From assembly GCA_031385005.1 (NCBI GenBank), contig JANNBB010000026.1:62001-126000 (forward strand): a DNA stretch of 64,000 nucleotides. Direction: 5' to 3'. The position numbers were made by a program, and so were the translations under genes. Position 1 is the stretch's first letter, and each line of letters opens with the position of its first letter. This stretch comes from JADKIH01 sp031385005. Lineage in GTDB: Bacteria; Bacteroidota; Bacteroidia; AKYH767-A; 2013-40CM-41-45. Below, in pieces: positions 17,179-25,816 of the stretch. Under the pieces are notes generated by a model that was not told the DNA's origin, ran no database searches, and saw nothing but the letters and a program-made list of their open reading frames with translations.

Positions 17179-17892
17179 TTATTCCTCTTCCGGAGTCGTT
17201 AATACTCCGTTTTTAAACTCCTTTTCCTTTTCGAGCGTACCATCTTCTTTGTTAAAAATCCATTTACCATCTTTTAGCCCCTTTGAATAATTACCGGTTT
17301 GCCAGATTTTCCCATTCGGGTGATAAATTGTGAGTTTGCCCACAAACTCATCGTTGCGCATTATGCCCTCCATTTTAATTTTACCCGAATCGAAAAACTC
17401 TTTATAGGCACCATTTTTCATTCCCGCTTTATATTGGATTAGCTGCGAAGCAACTCCGTTTTTATGAAAAATTTTCCAGCTGCCTTCTTTTAATCCTTTC
17501 AGGTAAAATTCTTCTGCACTTTTCTTTCCTTCTTCATCGAAGAAAACCCATAAACTATCTTTTGTCTTATCGATGTATTTTCCTTTCGCCATAAGAATCC
17601 CGGTATCATACATTAATTCGGCATCGCTAATTACTGTATTGCCCCTGAATTTCAGGATTGATTGAAGTTGACCATTTTTATGAAAAGTCCGGAACGTACC
17701 TGTACGTTTTCCATTTTTGTAATACCCTTCAAAGTAAAGCGTATCGGTTTCATAATACTTTCTCCAGAGACCCTGCTTAAGGCCTTTGGAATCGATCCTG
17801 TTAATTGTATCCCCTTTAAAAACATTAAAGGTTTGAGCGAGTAATATCCGGTGGGAAACAACCAAAACCAGAAATAGAAAGATTCTTTTCAT
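17179..17892 (-). CDS. Exported MORN-type (toxin-antitoxin YwqK-like) repeat protein
   Basis: 237 residues from the ATG at 17892. This start is chosen over one 39 bases upstream because it begins a clean signal peptide (MKRIFLFLVLVV, cleavage near LLAQ) and because a perfect TATATTTG promoter box lies between the two. The mature protein is a chain of about eight repeats of the form xGxYKNGKRxGxFxxFHKNGxL, the MORN_2 family. Such repeats are common in Bacteroidota envelope proteins and their role is not established. It is divergent from the peptide transporter gene. Confidence 0.75.
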   Translation of the reverse strand: MKRIFLFLVLVVSHRILLAQTFNVFKGDTINRIDSKGLKQGLWRKYYETDTLYFEGYYKNGKRTGTFRTFHKNGQLQSILKFRGNTVISDAELMYDTGILMAKGKYIDKTKDSLWVFFDEEGKKSAEEFYLKGLKEGSWKIFHKNGVASQLIQYKAGMKNGAYKEFFDSGKIKMEGIMRNDEFVGKLTIYHPNGKIWQTGNYSKGLKDGKWIFNKEDGTLEKEKEFKNGVLTTPEEE

Positions 17893-17897
17893 AAGTA

Positions 17898-17905
17898 CAA
17901 ATATA
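17898..17905 (-). promoter_or_regulatory. -7 promoter box of the MORN-type gene
   Basis: TATATTTG on the minus strand, five bases from the chosen ATG. It argues against the longer upstream start and implies a leaderless or nearly leaderless mRNA. Confidence 0.5.
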
Positions 17906-17994
17906 GCAACCCTTTTATAAACGATTAACATATGAAAATGAAATGAAGGAGGTTTAAAAATTTAATTATATTGCGACCTGCAAAAAAAAGAACT

Positions 17995-19764
17995 ATGAAT
18001 AAACCTACTACGAATACCGGTCATCCGCGCGGCCTATACCTCCTCTTTTTCACAGAGATGTGGGAGAGATTTAGCTACTATGGTATGCGAGCCATTTTTA
18101 TATTGTATATAACCAAGGCATTGTTTTTCGACAAGGCATTGGCATCAAACGTATACGGAAGTTTTACAGGACTCGTTTACCTGACGCCGCTTTTAGGAGG
18201 TTATCTGTGTGATAAATTCTGGGGAAATAGAAAAAGTATTTTTATAGGTGGAATCATGATGGCTATGGGACAATTTTTATTGTTTCTTAGCGGCAGTGCG
18301 GTAACAGAAGGAGTGCAAAGCGCCACTGCAGTCACATATATGTGGATGGGACTTACATTACTAATTATTGGAAACGGTTTTTTCAAACCCAATATTTCAA
18401 CGATGGTTGGTCAGTTGTACCCTAAAAATGATTCTCGAATAGATGGTGCATTTACTATCTTTTATATGGGAATCAACATGGGTGCATTCTTTTCACCTTT
18501 GGTATGTGGTAGTTTGGGCGACACAGGAAATATAGCAGATTTTAAATATGGATTTTTAGCTGCAGCTATTGGTATGGTGGTAAGTACAATTTCATTTGAG
18601 GTTTTAAAAAACAAGCACCTGAAAGGTCCTAATGGAGAAGCAATAGGGATGCCTGTAGCTAAAATGGGAGCTAGTACTTATGGAGTAATTTTAGGATCGA
18701 TAGCATTGATTTTCGGTTTGTTGAACTTTCAATTGATTGTTAAAGGAATATTCGGAGCAGATGCCGTGAATACAGCCGGTACACTTGCAAATACGATAGC
18801 CGGTATTGATCTCGTTGCATATCTCATTTACGCATCCATTGTTTTGATGCCAATTATTATACTATCAGACAAATCATTAACAAAAGACGAGAGAGAAAGA
18901 ATTATAGTGATCTTTATTCTTGCCTTCTTTGTTATTTTCTTTTGGGCTTGTTTTGAACAAGCGGGTGCATCCTTAACTCTTTTTGCAGATCAACAGGTAG
19001 ATAGAGCGATTTCGTTACATGTAAATAAATATGTCATTTTAGTTGGCTTGATCGGTCTTTCCTACTTCCTGATAAAAGCACTCGGATGGTTTTTTGAATG
19101 GACGAAAAAAATTATTTTAGGAATACAATTATCCGCAGTGGTTGCATTTATACTTCTAACAGTTGGCGGATATATTGCAGACTATCAAAAAAATGAATTT
19201 CCGGCTTCCTGGTTTCAATCTATTAATCCTCTTGCCATTATTATCCTTGCACCCGTCTTTACGATGTTATGGGGTAAATTGGCAAAAGTCAATATGGAAC
19301 CATCATCTCCGTTGAAGATGTCGATGGGTTTGGGATTAGTTGCACTGGGCTACATCATCATTGCTTATGCCGTTCATGGAATTGATCCTTCAACAAAGAT
19401 TGCCATGTTCTGGCTATTTGCTTTGTATATTGTTCATACGATGGGTGAACTTTGTTTATCACCGATTGGATTGAGTATGGTAAGTAAGCTGGCACCGATT
19501 AGACTTTCATCGTTAATGATGGGAACATGGTTTTTAGCCAACGCTGTTGCCAATAAATTTGCAGGTACACTTAGCGCATTAATTCCTCCCGGAGCAGGTG
19601 AAGCACCGGCAGAAGCAGGAGCCAAAATACCCAGTTTCCTGGGCATAGAGATTAACAATCTCTTTATTTTCTTCTGTGTTTTTATCGTTTTAAGTGGAGC
19701 TGCATCTCTTATTCTCATTGGTCTTTATCGAAAACTAATTAAAATGATGCATGGCGTGCATTAA
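17995..19764 (+). CDS. POT/PTR2-family peptide MFS transporter
   Basis: 589 residues from the ATG at 17995; an upstream TTG would add eight charged residues and is less likely. A proton-coupled di- and tripeptide importer of the inner membrane. The POT signature ExxERFxYYG is present at residues 21-30, and FFKPNISTMVG with FYMGINMGAFFSP follows in the next helices. About 14 membrane segments are seen, with the extended loops usual for bacterial POT proteins. It is transcribed alone and ends at a strong terminator. Confidence 0.92.
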   Translation: MNKPTTNTGHPRGLYLLFFTEMWERFSYYGMRAIFILYITKALFFDKALASNVYGSFTGLVYLTPLLGGYLCDKFWGNRKSIFIGGIMMAMGQFLLFLSGSAVTEGVQSATAVTYMWMGLTLLIIGNGFFKPNISTMVGQLYPKNDSRIDGAFTIFYMGINMGAFFSPLVCGSLGDTGNIADFKYGFLAAAIGMVVSTISFEVLKNKHLKGPNGEAIGMPVAKMGASTYGVILGSIALIFGLLNFQLIVKGIFGADAVNTAGTLANTIAGIDLVAYLIYASIVLMPIIILSDKSLTKDERERIIVIFILAFFVIFFWACFEQAGASLTLFADQQVDRAISLHVNKYVILVGLIGLSYFLIKALGWFFEWTKKIILGIQLSAVVAFILLTVGGYIADYQKNEFPASWFQSINPLAIIILAPVFTMLWGKLAKVNMEPSSPLKMSMGLGLVALGYIIIAYAVHGIDPSTKIAMFWLFALYIVHTMGELCLSPIGLSMVSKLAPIRLSSLMMGTWFLANAVANKFAGTLSALIPPGAGEAPAEAGAKIPSFLGIEINNLFIFFCVFIVLSGAASLILIGLYRKLIKMMHGVH

Positions 19765-19771
19765 TATTCTT

Positions 19772-19803
19772 AAAAGCCGGAGAGTAAAATCTCCGGCTTT
19801 TTT
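19772..19803 (+). terminator. Rho-independent terminator after the peptide transporter
   Basis: AAAAGCCGGAGA pairs with TCTCCGGCTTTT around a short loop and runs into T residues. A textbook terminator. Confidence 0.9.
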
Positions 19804-19875
19804 ATGGAATAACTATAATTATCAGCAACTTGACTTCTTAGAGTATTTCTTTTTTTAAGAAATATTCAATTAAAA

Positions 19876-19906
19876 TTTCTTTTTGACCTAAAACTGGGTA
19901 TTTTTG
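19876..19906 (+). promoter_or_regulatory. Promoter of tRNA-His
   Basis: TTTC at 19876-19879 and a perfect TATTTTTG at 19899-19906 are 19 bases apart. The tRNA starts 27 bases after the -7 box. A TTTG at 19882 also exists but is spaced only 13 bases from the -7 box. Confidence 0.5.
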
Positions 19907-19933
19907 CGCCCCTGTTCCTACAAGGAATTATAT

Positions 19934-20008
19934 GGTGATTGTAGCTCAGTCGGTTAGAGCGCTAGATTGTGGATCTAGAGGTCGCGGGTTCGAGCCCCGT
20001 CTTTCACC
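19934..20008 (+). tRNA. tRNA-His (anticodon GTG)
   Basis: A full cloverleaf can be drawn: the extra G at position -1 that marks tRNA-His, D arm GCTC/GAGC, anticodon stem CTAGA/TCTAG around loop TTGTGGA (anticodon GTG), and T arm with GTTCGAGCC. The acceptor stem pairs GTGATTG with CTTTCAC and has two adjacent T-T mismatches at positions 5 and 6. CCA is not encoded. Confidence 0.93.
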
Positions 20009-20044
20009 CTTTATTTGTTTCGGACTTCCTACCTTTTTTTAAAA

Positions 20045-20052
20045 TACCTTTG
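20045..20052 (+). promoter_or_regulatory. -7 promoter box of the copper ATPase gene
   Basis: TACCTTTG, perfect, seven bases before the ATG at 20060. It supports that start over an in-frame TTG at 20015 and implies a leaderless mRNA. Confidence 0.55.
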
Positions 20053-20059
20053 CATTCAA

Positions 20060-22201
20060 ATGGATGAAAAAGTATTGCTTCATGTGGAAGGTATGGATTG
20101 TGCCAATTGTGCCGTAACGATTACAAAAACACTTTCAAAAGAAGGATTAAAAGAAGTTAAGGTTGATTTTCTCTCCGGTGAAGTTACGTTTGACAAAAAG
20201 GATAATAAAGAAATTAACTCTGCCGTTTCCACTATTCAACGACTCGGATATAAAGTTAAAAATCCGAATATAGGTGAGGAACCGGTGGTTGAAAAATCAA
20301 TTATCGGCGAATCGAATACGAAGCAAAAGTTTTTCATTTCACTCGTTTTTACGTTGCCCCTCTTTTTTCATATGTTTCTTCCATTTTCATTCTTGCACAA
20401 CCCTGTAGTTCAACTGTTGTTATGCCTTCCGGTTATGTATATCGGATTCACCCATTTTGGAAAAAGTGCATACTATTCGATTCGTGCCGGAGTTCCGAAT
20501 ATGGATGTGTTAATATTTATCGGTTCAACCTCAGCATTTATTTATAGTATTTTCGGTTTAATCAGTTTTTACGGAACAGAAACTGTAAATACTTATTTGT
20601 TTTTTGAAACTGCAGCAACCATTATCACACTTGTATTACTTGGCAACCTGATTGAGCAACGTTCCGTGAAACAGACAACAACTGCCATTAAGCAACTGGG
20701 AATGCTTCAGCCGCCTTTTGCAAAAAAAATTATCATCAAAGGCCTAGAGGAAGAAATTGTTAAATGCGAAGCGAAAGAATTGCAAAAGGGCGATTTGATT
20801 CTAATTAATACAGGCGACAGTATACCAACTGATGGAAAAATTCAATCAGGAAAAGGCACCTTTAATGAATCCATGCTCACAGGCGAATCACAACCGGTTT
20901 ATAAAACCGTCGGCGATCCCGTTACCAGTGGAACCATTTTAGAAGATGGAAATATAAGGTTCATAGTTGAAAAAACGGGTAATGAAACACTCCTTGCGCG
21001 TATCATTGAATTAGTAAAAGCCGCCCAGCACTCCAAACCCGAAATACAAAAGCTTGGAGATAAAATCAGCGCAATTTTTGTTCCTGTTGTCTTACTGATT
21101 TCTGTGTGTACATTTGTGTTTTATTATTTTTTCACGGATGTGTTGCTTTCCCGGGCGCTCATGAACAGCATAGCCGTACTGGTTATTTCTTGTCCATGCG
21201 CAATGGGACTAGCCACTCCCACTGCCGTAATGGTTGGATTAGGAAGAGCAGCTAAAAACGGTATACTAATTAAAGGTGGCACTACGATAGAATCGATGTC
21301 GGGGATAAAAACAGTAGTATTTGATAAAACCGGCACACTTACAACCGGTAATTTTAAAATAAAAAAAATCAATTGCATAGAAGGAGATGAAAATACAATT
21401 CGACAAGTATTGTATTCCCTCGAAAAAAACTCCTCCCACCCTATTGCACGGTCCGTTCAGACAGAATTAAAATCGTATTCATCGTCCGCTTTTGAATGGA
21501 AACAAATTCAGGAAGACAAAGGAATCGGAATAAACGGAACGGATTCGAATGGCGACTTATATAGTGCAGGATCTTTTCAGATGGTCAAACATTTTCATCA
21601 AGATGCGGAACATGAAATTTATTTGCTGAAGAATAATAAATTGATTGCCACAATTGACATGGAAGACGAAGTAAAAAAGGGTGTCAAAGAAGTTGTAGAA
21701 GAGCTTCAAAAAAGTGGTATGCGGGTGGTGTTACTTAGCGGGGACAGAAAGAAGAATTGTGAAAATGTGGCTTCTCAAACAGGAATTAGTGAAATATATT
21801 CAGAAAAACTTCCCGAAGAAAAATTAGCCATCCTTGATCGTCTCATGAAAGAAAATCCGACTGCTATGGTAGGAGATGGAATAAACGACTCTCCCGCTCT
21901 GGCAAAAGCAACGGTAGGGATTTCAATCAGTGATGCCTCGGATACGGCCATTCAATCTTCTCAAGTAATTCTACTTGCAGGTAACAATCTGGATAATTTA
22001 ACAAAAGCAATTGCTCTCAGCAGAATGACATTCCAGACCATTAAACAAAACCTCTTTTGGGCATTTTTCTATAATGTAATTGCCATTCCCATAGCAGCAG
22101 CAGGATTTTTGAATCCAATGATCGGAGCTTTATCCATGGCATTTTCAGATGTCTTCGTCATTGGCAATTCTTTGCGACTACGCAAAAGAAAAATTAAATA
22201 A
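20060..22201 (+). CDS. copA: Cu(+)-exporting P1B-type ATPase
   Basis: 713 residues from the ATG at 20060. An N-terminal metal-binding domain has GMDCANC (Cys14, Cys17). Eight membrane helices include the CPC ion-path motif at 378-380. The phosphorylation site is Asp422 in DKTGTLT, the HP motif is SSHPIA, and the hinge is GDGINDSP near 605. It pumps Cu(+) out of the cytoplasm using ATP. The last helix reads MAFSDVFVIGNSLRLR, where the copper-ATPase consensus has MxxSS; the second Ser is Asp here. This may be normal for the lineage. Copper export fits with the copper monooxygenase in this window. No adjacent regulator or chaperone gene is seen. Confidence 0.88.
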   Translation: MDEKVLLHVEGMDCANCAVTITKTLSKEGLKEVKVDFLSGEVTFDKKDNKEINSAVSTIQRLGYKVKNPNIGEEPVVEKSIIGESNTKQKFFISLVFTLPLFFHMFLPFSFLHNPVVQLLLCLPVMYIGFTHFGKSAYYSIRAGVPNMDVLIFIGSTSAFIYSIFGLISFYGTETVNTYLFFETAATIITLVLLGNLIEQRSVKQTTTAIKQLGMLQPPFAKKIIIKGLEEEIVKCEAKELQKGDLILINTGDSIPTDGKIQSGKGTFNESMLTGESQPVYKTVGDPVTSGTILEDGNIRFIVEKTGNETLLARIIELVKAAQHSKPEIQKLGDKISAIFVPVVLLISVCTFVFYYFFTDVLLSRALMNSIAVLVISCPCAMGLATPTAVMVGLGRAAKNGILIKGGTTIESMSGIKTVVFDKTGTLTTGNFKIKKINCIEGDENTIRQVLYSLEKNSSHPIARSVQTELKSYSSSAFEWKQIQEDKGIGINGTDSNGDLYSAGSFQMVKHFHQDAEHEIYLLKNNKLIATIDMEDEVKKGVKEVVEELQKSGMRVVLLSGDRKKNCENVASQTGISEIYSEKLPEEKLAILDRLMKENPTAMVGDGINDSPALAKATVGISISDASDTAIQSSQVILLAGNNLDNLTKAIALSRMTFQTIKQNLFWAFFYNVIAIPIAAAGFLNPMIGALSMAFSDVFVIGNSLRLRKRKIK

Positions 22202-22274
22202 TAATGCGATTATTAATTTCCCGATTAAGATTTAAATTACACCTCACCAATCATCCTCCATCCATAATTTCAAA

Positions 22275-22376
22275 TTGATCCAGAAAATTTTCATACCCGT
22301 TGTTTTCTTCTTACTTTTCGCCGTTACTTTTACTGAAGTAAATCCTGCTCAATTTTCTTTTTTGAAACATGTCTGA
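22275..22376 (+). CDS. Possible small hydrophobic protein (33 residues)
   Basis: A TTG-initiated frame of 33 codons (starting IQKIFIPVVFFLLFAVTF after the initiator) lies in the 167-base gap before the glycosyltransferase gene and overlaps its first codons by 8 bases. The sequence would be one membrane helix followed by a short polar tail. There is no ATG, no promoter box and no ribosome-binding signal, so it may be chance. The overlap with the next start codon would allow translational coupling. Confidence 0.2.
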   Translation: MIQKIFIPVVFFLLFAVTFTEVNPAQFSFLKHV

Positions 22377-23526
22377 ACCAAAAAATATCTGGATGCTAAC
22401 CAAATGGTATCCAAACCGGGAAGATCCTCAGTTTGGGGTTTTTATTCAGAAGCATGTTCGAGTAATTGGTCGTCATAACCGCATCAGTGTTTTATACATC
22501 CATTCCACAACTAAAATATCTTCTACTTTTGAAATAGAGGAAAAAGAAAATTCAGGAATACATGAAGTAATCGTTTACTTTAGAAGGCAGTCAACTACTT
22601 TAGGGAAAATCATTAATTTATTCAGATTCCTGATTGCTTTAAACAAGGGAATTTTACGGCTAAAAGTTAAAAATCCCCGACCGGAAATCATCCATAGTTA
22701 CATACTTTTAAGAACGGGAATAGTTGCCTGGTTTTTATCCAGACGAAGAAAAATTCCATTTGTTATTTCAGAACAATGGTCCGGTTACCTAACAGGAAAT
22801 TTCCTGAAGAGCTCCCTTATCCGCCAATACCTTTCTCGTAAACTTGTTAAAAAGGCATCTGCAGTGAGCAGTGTTTCTAAATTTTTATTTAACAGAATGC
22901 AGGATTGCGGATTGAAGAATTCTAATTTTCATATCATCCCGAATATAATAGAAATTCCTCCCGACAGAAAAAATTCAGAAAGTCCATTCGTGCGAGTGCT
23001 TGTTGTAGCTGATCTGGTAGACGAAATAAAAAACATTAGCGGATTGATAAGAATGATTTCCGAATTGCCGGAGGACCTTCACTTTCAACTAAAAATTATT
23101 GGGCATGGAAAAGATGAAGCAACATTAAAGAAACTTGCATCTTCATTTAATCTGTTGAATACTAAAATTTTCTTTGAAGGATTAAAGACGAATGAAGGGG
23201 TGTATCAATATTTACTGGATAGTGATTTTCTGGTTATGAACAGTTTGTATGAAACTTTTTCGCTCATTTGTGCCGAAGCCATGAGTTGTGGAAAACCTGT
23301 ATTGGCAACCCGCTGCGGAGGACCCAATGAATTCATTACTGCTGAAACCGGAATTCTGACCGAACCCGGTAACAAAAGCGAGTTAAAGAAGAATTTCCTT
23401 TTTATGTTAGCCAACCACCGATCTTTCAACCCTGTGATAATCAGAGAATACGTTCAAAACCTGTTTTCTCAGAGTAAAGTTAGCCAAGACTTTCAACGAT
23501 TTTATGAATCCATTGTAAAGAAATAG
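22369..23526 (+). CDS. Glycosyltransferase family 4
   Basis: 385 residues with a GT-B fold. The N-terminal domain opens MSEPKNIWMLTKWYPNREDP, and the C-terminal nucleotide-sugar domain has the GT4 stretch YETFSLICAEAMSCGKPVLATRCGGPNEFI, read in pieces: ExxxxxCAEAMSCGKPV with the usual two glutamates. It transfers a sugar from an activated donor to a lipid-linked or polysaccharide acceptor at the cytoplasmic membrane face. Donor and acceptor are unknown. The gene stands alone, between the copper ATPase and the T9SS protein. Confidence 0.85.
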   Translation: MSEPKNIWMLTKWYPNREDPQFGVFIQKHVRVIGRHNRISVLYIHSTTKISSTFEIEEKENSGIHEVIVYFRRQSTTLGKIINLFRFLIALNKGILRLKVKNPRPEIIHSYILLRTGIVAWFLSRRRKIPFVISEQWSGYLTGNFLKSSLIRQYLSRKLVKKASAVSSVSKFLFNRMQDCGLKNSNFHIIPNIIEIPPDRKNSESPFVRVLVVADLVDEIKNISGLIRMISELPEDLHFQLKIIGHGKDEATLKKLASSFNLLNTKIFFEGLKTNEGVYQYLLDSDFLVMNSLYETFSLICAEAMSCGKPVLATRCGGPNEFITAETGILTEPGNKSELKKNFLFMLANHRSFNPVIIREYVQNLFSQSKVSQDFQRFYESIVKK

Positions 23527-23639
23527 CTTAATATTTTGGCTAAAAAAGGGATAATGAATTACAAAAAAATGTTAATATTCAATCTGACACAGATATGACT
23601 GAAAACAGCCCTTTCATAGGGAAATGTGACATATTATTG

Positions 23640-23670
23640 TTTGTAAAAGCCAATCCTTTAATTAAATTTG
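23640..23670 (+). promoter_or_regulatory. Canonical promoter of the 662-residue T9SS protein
   Basis: TTTG at 23640-23643, 19 bases, then TAAATTTG at 23663-23670: both elements match the Bacteroidota consensus exactly with ideal spacing. It is the best promoter in the window. Confidence 0.75.
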
Positions 23671-23725
23671 CAACTCAATATTACTTACTGGTACAAATCG
23701 TTTAAACTAAAATCAAAAAAATAAA

Positions 23726-25714
23726 ATGAAAAAAAGTTTACTATTAAGCCTGGCCGTTGCCCTTGGAATTGGCGCAATCGCTCAGGTAAATCAAAGTCTG
23801 CCTGTCGGATTTCGCAAGGCAAATTTACCTGCTGCACTTAAAAACTACAGCGTAAGGGTACCTTACCGTTCTGAAGTAATTGACAACCAGGTTCCGCTTT
23901 CAACACTTGCTATTCCTCATGCAAATGCAAGAACAGCACAACCTGTAGCAAATGAAACAGTAATTGGTTGTACTTTTTATGATTTACAAACAAACAATTC
24001 AATCAGCAATCGTTTGGTTGTAAACACGGATGGTACAATTGCAGCTGCATGGACATTTTCACCGGATGCCATTCAAACGACAACTCCTGTATTCCCTAAC
24101 CGTGGATCAGGTTACAATTACTATGATGGTGCAAACTGGAGCAATCCGGGTTGTCCAATGACTCGTGAAGAAGGAAGCGTTCGTACCGGTTTTACAAACA
24201 TCGTAAACACGGCTAGCGGAAATGAAATGTTAATTGCTCACTCAGCCGTTACAGGTCAGGCATATAACAGAATTTCTGTTGCCAGAAGAGCTACTAAAGG
24301 TACCGGTGCCTGGACAATTTCATATCCATGGGGATCTACATCTACTGATACTTGGCCAAAAGCTACTAGTGCCGGAGATAACGTTTACGTTGTTTTCCAA
24401 GGTCAAGGCGCCAGCGGTTCAACTACTGTAACTCCGGCTCCGGTTTTAGGTCAAAGCGGTCCGATTTTCTACTCTCAATCTACTGACGGAGGTGTTACTT
24501 TCTCTCCAAAGTGGGTAAATCCTCTAATCGATTCTACACAATACAAAGGTTTTGGCGGCGATAGTTATTGCATCGATGCTAAAGACAGCATTGTTGTTCT
24601 CGGTTTTGGTGATACATATACCGATGTTGGTTTTTTAAAGTCAACAGACTATGGTCAAACATGGACGAAGACAATCATCCAAACACATCCTATTCCTTTT
24701 TATACTGACGATTCTTTAACAGATGAAAATCATGATGGAACAATCGATACATTATTTACAAATGGTGGTGACATCAAAGTGTTAATTGACAATAACGGTC
24801 TTGTTCATGCCTGGTTCTCTGCTTTACGTTACTACAATGATTCAGCTAGCGACGGTTTCTACAATCCAATGTGGGGAACAGATGGTCTTGAATACTGGAA
24901 TGAGAACATGCCTTCAAATGGTTATGTTGAAATTACGGCTTCTCAGGATTATAATGGAAACAACATACTTGATGTTCCTTCCGATACATTCCCGGGAAAT
25001 AGTCCATGTGATGTAATTTTGCCTTGGGGTGAGTATAGCGGTGGTATTACAATTATGCCATCTGCCGGAATTGATGCCTCAGGTAAAATTTATATGACCT
25101 ATGCTACTATCAATGAAAGTGCTGATACTACAGATTTCCACGAAGCACACCGTCATATCTACATGATGACTCTTGCACCACCTTACGATCCTGCAACTTG
25201 GACATATCCATACAACATTATCCCTTCACAAGCAGATGGTGGATTAGGAGAATATCAGGAAGGATCTTTCGCTTGTACAGGACGTTTAGTTGATAATACT
25301 TATGCTTACGTATTATATCAGCGTGACGATGCTCCGGGTCATGGTTTAGCTCGTGCAACTTCTTGCGATCTTCACTTTAATCTTGGTAACTCAAGCGACA
25401 TTTTACTTACAAAAGTTGAAACAGCTGTTGTAGGCGTAAAAAATGCTCCACAAAACGATTTATTTGTTAGCCAAAACTACCCTAACCCATCTGTTGGAAT
25501 GACACACATCAACATTGGCTTAAAGAAATCAGCTGATATTCGTTTTGAAGTTTATGATATCATTGGAAAAGTTGTTTACTCAGAGACTCGTAAACAGTCT
25601 GTTGCAGGAAACCATACCATTAACCTGAACACAGCTTCTTTCGAGCCGGGAATTTATACCTACTCAGTAATTGCCGGTGGACAAAAATCTACACGTCAAA
25701 TGATTGTTCAATAA
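23726..25714 (+). CDS. Secreted T9SS-sorted protein with BNR/Asp-box-like repeats
   Basis: 662 residues. A signal peptide (MKKSLLLSLAVALGIGAIAQ) leads to a beta-propeller-like body with Asp-box-like motifs (STDGGVTFSPKW and STDYGQTWTKT) as in sialidase-type propellers, and a C-terminal type A sorting domain (SQNYPNPSVGMTHINIGL to STRQMIVQ). No sialidase catalytic residues can be assigned. Codon choice leans to CGT for Arg, GGT for Gly and other preferred codons more strongly than in neighbours, and the promoter is ideal, so the protein is probably abundant. It is likely surface-attached or secreted. A strong terminator follows. Confidence 0.8.
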   Translation: MKKSLLLSLAVALGIGAIAQVNQSLPVGFRKANLPAALKNYSVRVPYRSEVIDNQVPLSTLAIPHANARTAQPVANETVIGCTFYDLQTNNSISNRLVVNTDGTIAAAWTFSPDAIQTTTPVFPNRGSGYNYYDGANWSNPGCPMTREEGSVRTGFTNIVNTASGNEMLIAHSAVTGQAYNRISVARRATKGTGAWTISYPWGSTSTDTWPKATSAGDNVYVVFQGQGASGSTTVTPAPVLGQSGPIFYSQSTDGGVTFSPKWVNPLIDSTQYKGFGGDSYCIDAKDSIVVLGFGDTYTDVGFLKSTDYGQTWTKTIIQTHPIPFYTDDSLTDENHDGTIDTLFTNGGDIKVLIDNNGLVHAWFSALRYYNDSASDGFYNPMWGTDGLEYWNENMPSNGYVEITASQDYNGNNILDVPSDTFPGNSPCDVILPWGEYSGGITIMPSAGIDASGKIYMTYATINESADTTDFHEAHRHIYMMTLAPPYDPATWTYPYNIIPSQADGGLGEYQEGSFACTGRLVDNTYAYVLYQRDDAPGHGLARATSCDLHFNLGNSSDILLTKVETAVVGVKNAPQNDLFVSQNYPNPSVGMTHINIGLKKSADIRFEVYDIIGKVVYSETRKQSVAGNHTINLNTASFEPGIYTYSVIAGGQKSTRQMIVQ

Positions 25715-25728
25715 TTAGTTTAGATTAT

Positions 25729-25761
25729 AAAAAAAACCTCCTTTACGGGAGGTTTTTTTTT
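25729..25761. terminator. Bidirectional terminator between the T9SS gene and bshB1
   Basis: AAAAAACCTCC pairs with GGAGGTTTTTT around a six-base loop, with A and T runs on both sides. It can serve both converging genes. Confidence 0.85.
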
Positions 25762-25816
25762 GACTAAAAGTTTTGCTTTGACTTATTAAGAACTCAATGA
25801 ATCAGCCTTTCTTCAA

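Noticed and set aside
17947..17952. AGGAGG as a ribosome-binding site for the peptide transporter
   Set aside because: It is over 40 bases before the start codon, too far, and other genes in the window show no Shine-Dalgarno pattern.
20015..20059. TTG start that would extend the copper ATPase by 15 residues
   Set aside because: The extension starts only seven bases after the tRNA-His gene and runs through the -7 promoter box; the downstream ATG begins the metal-binding domain directly.
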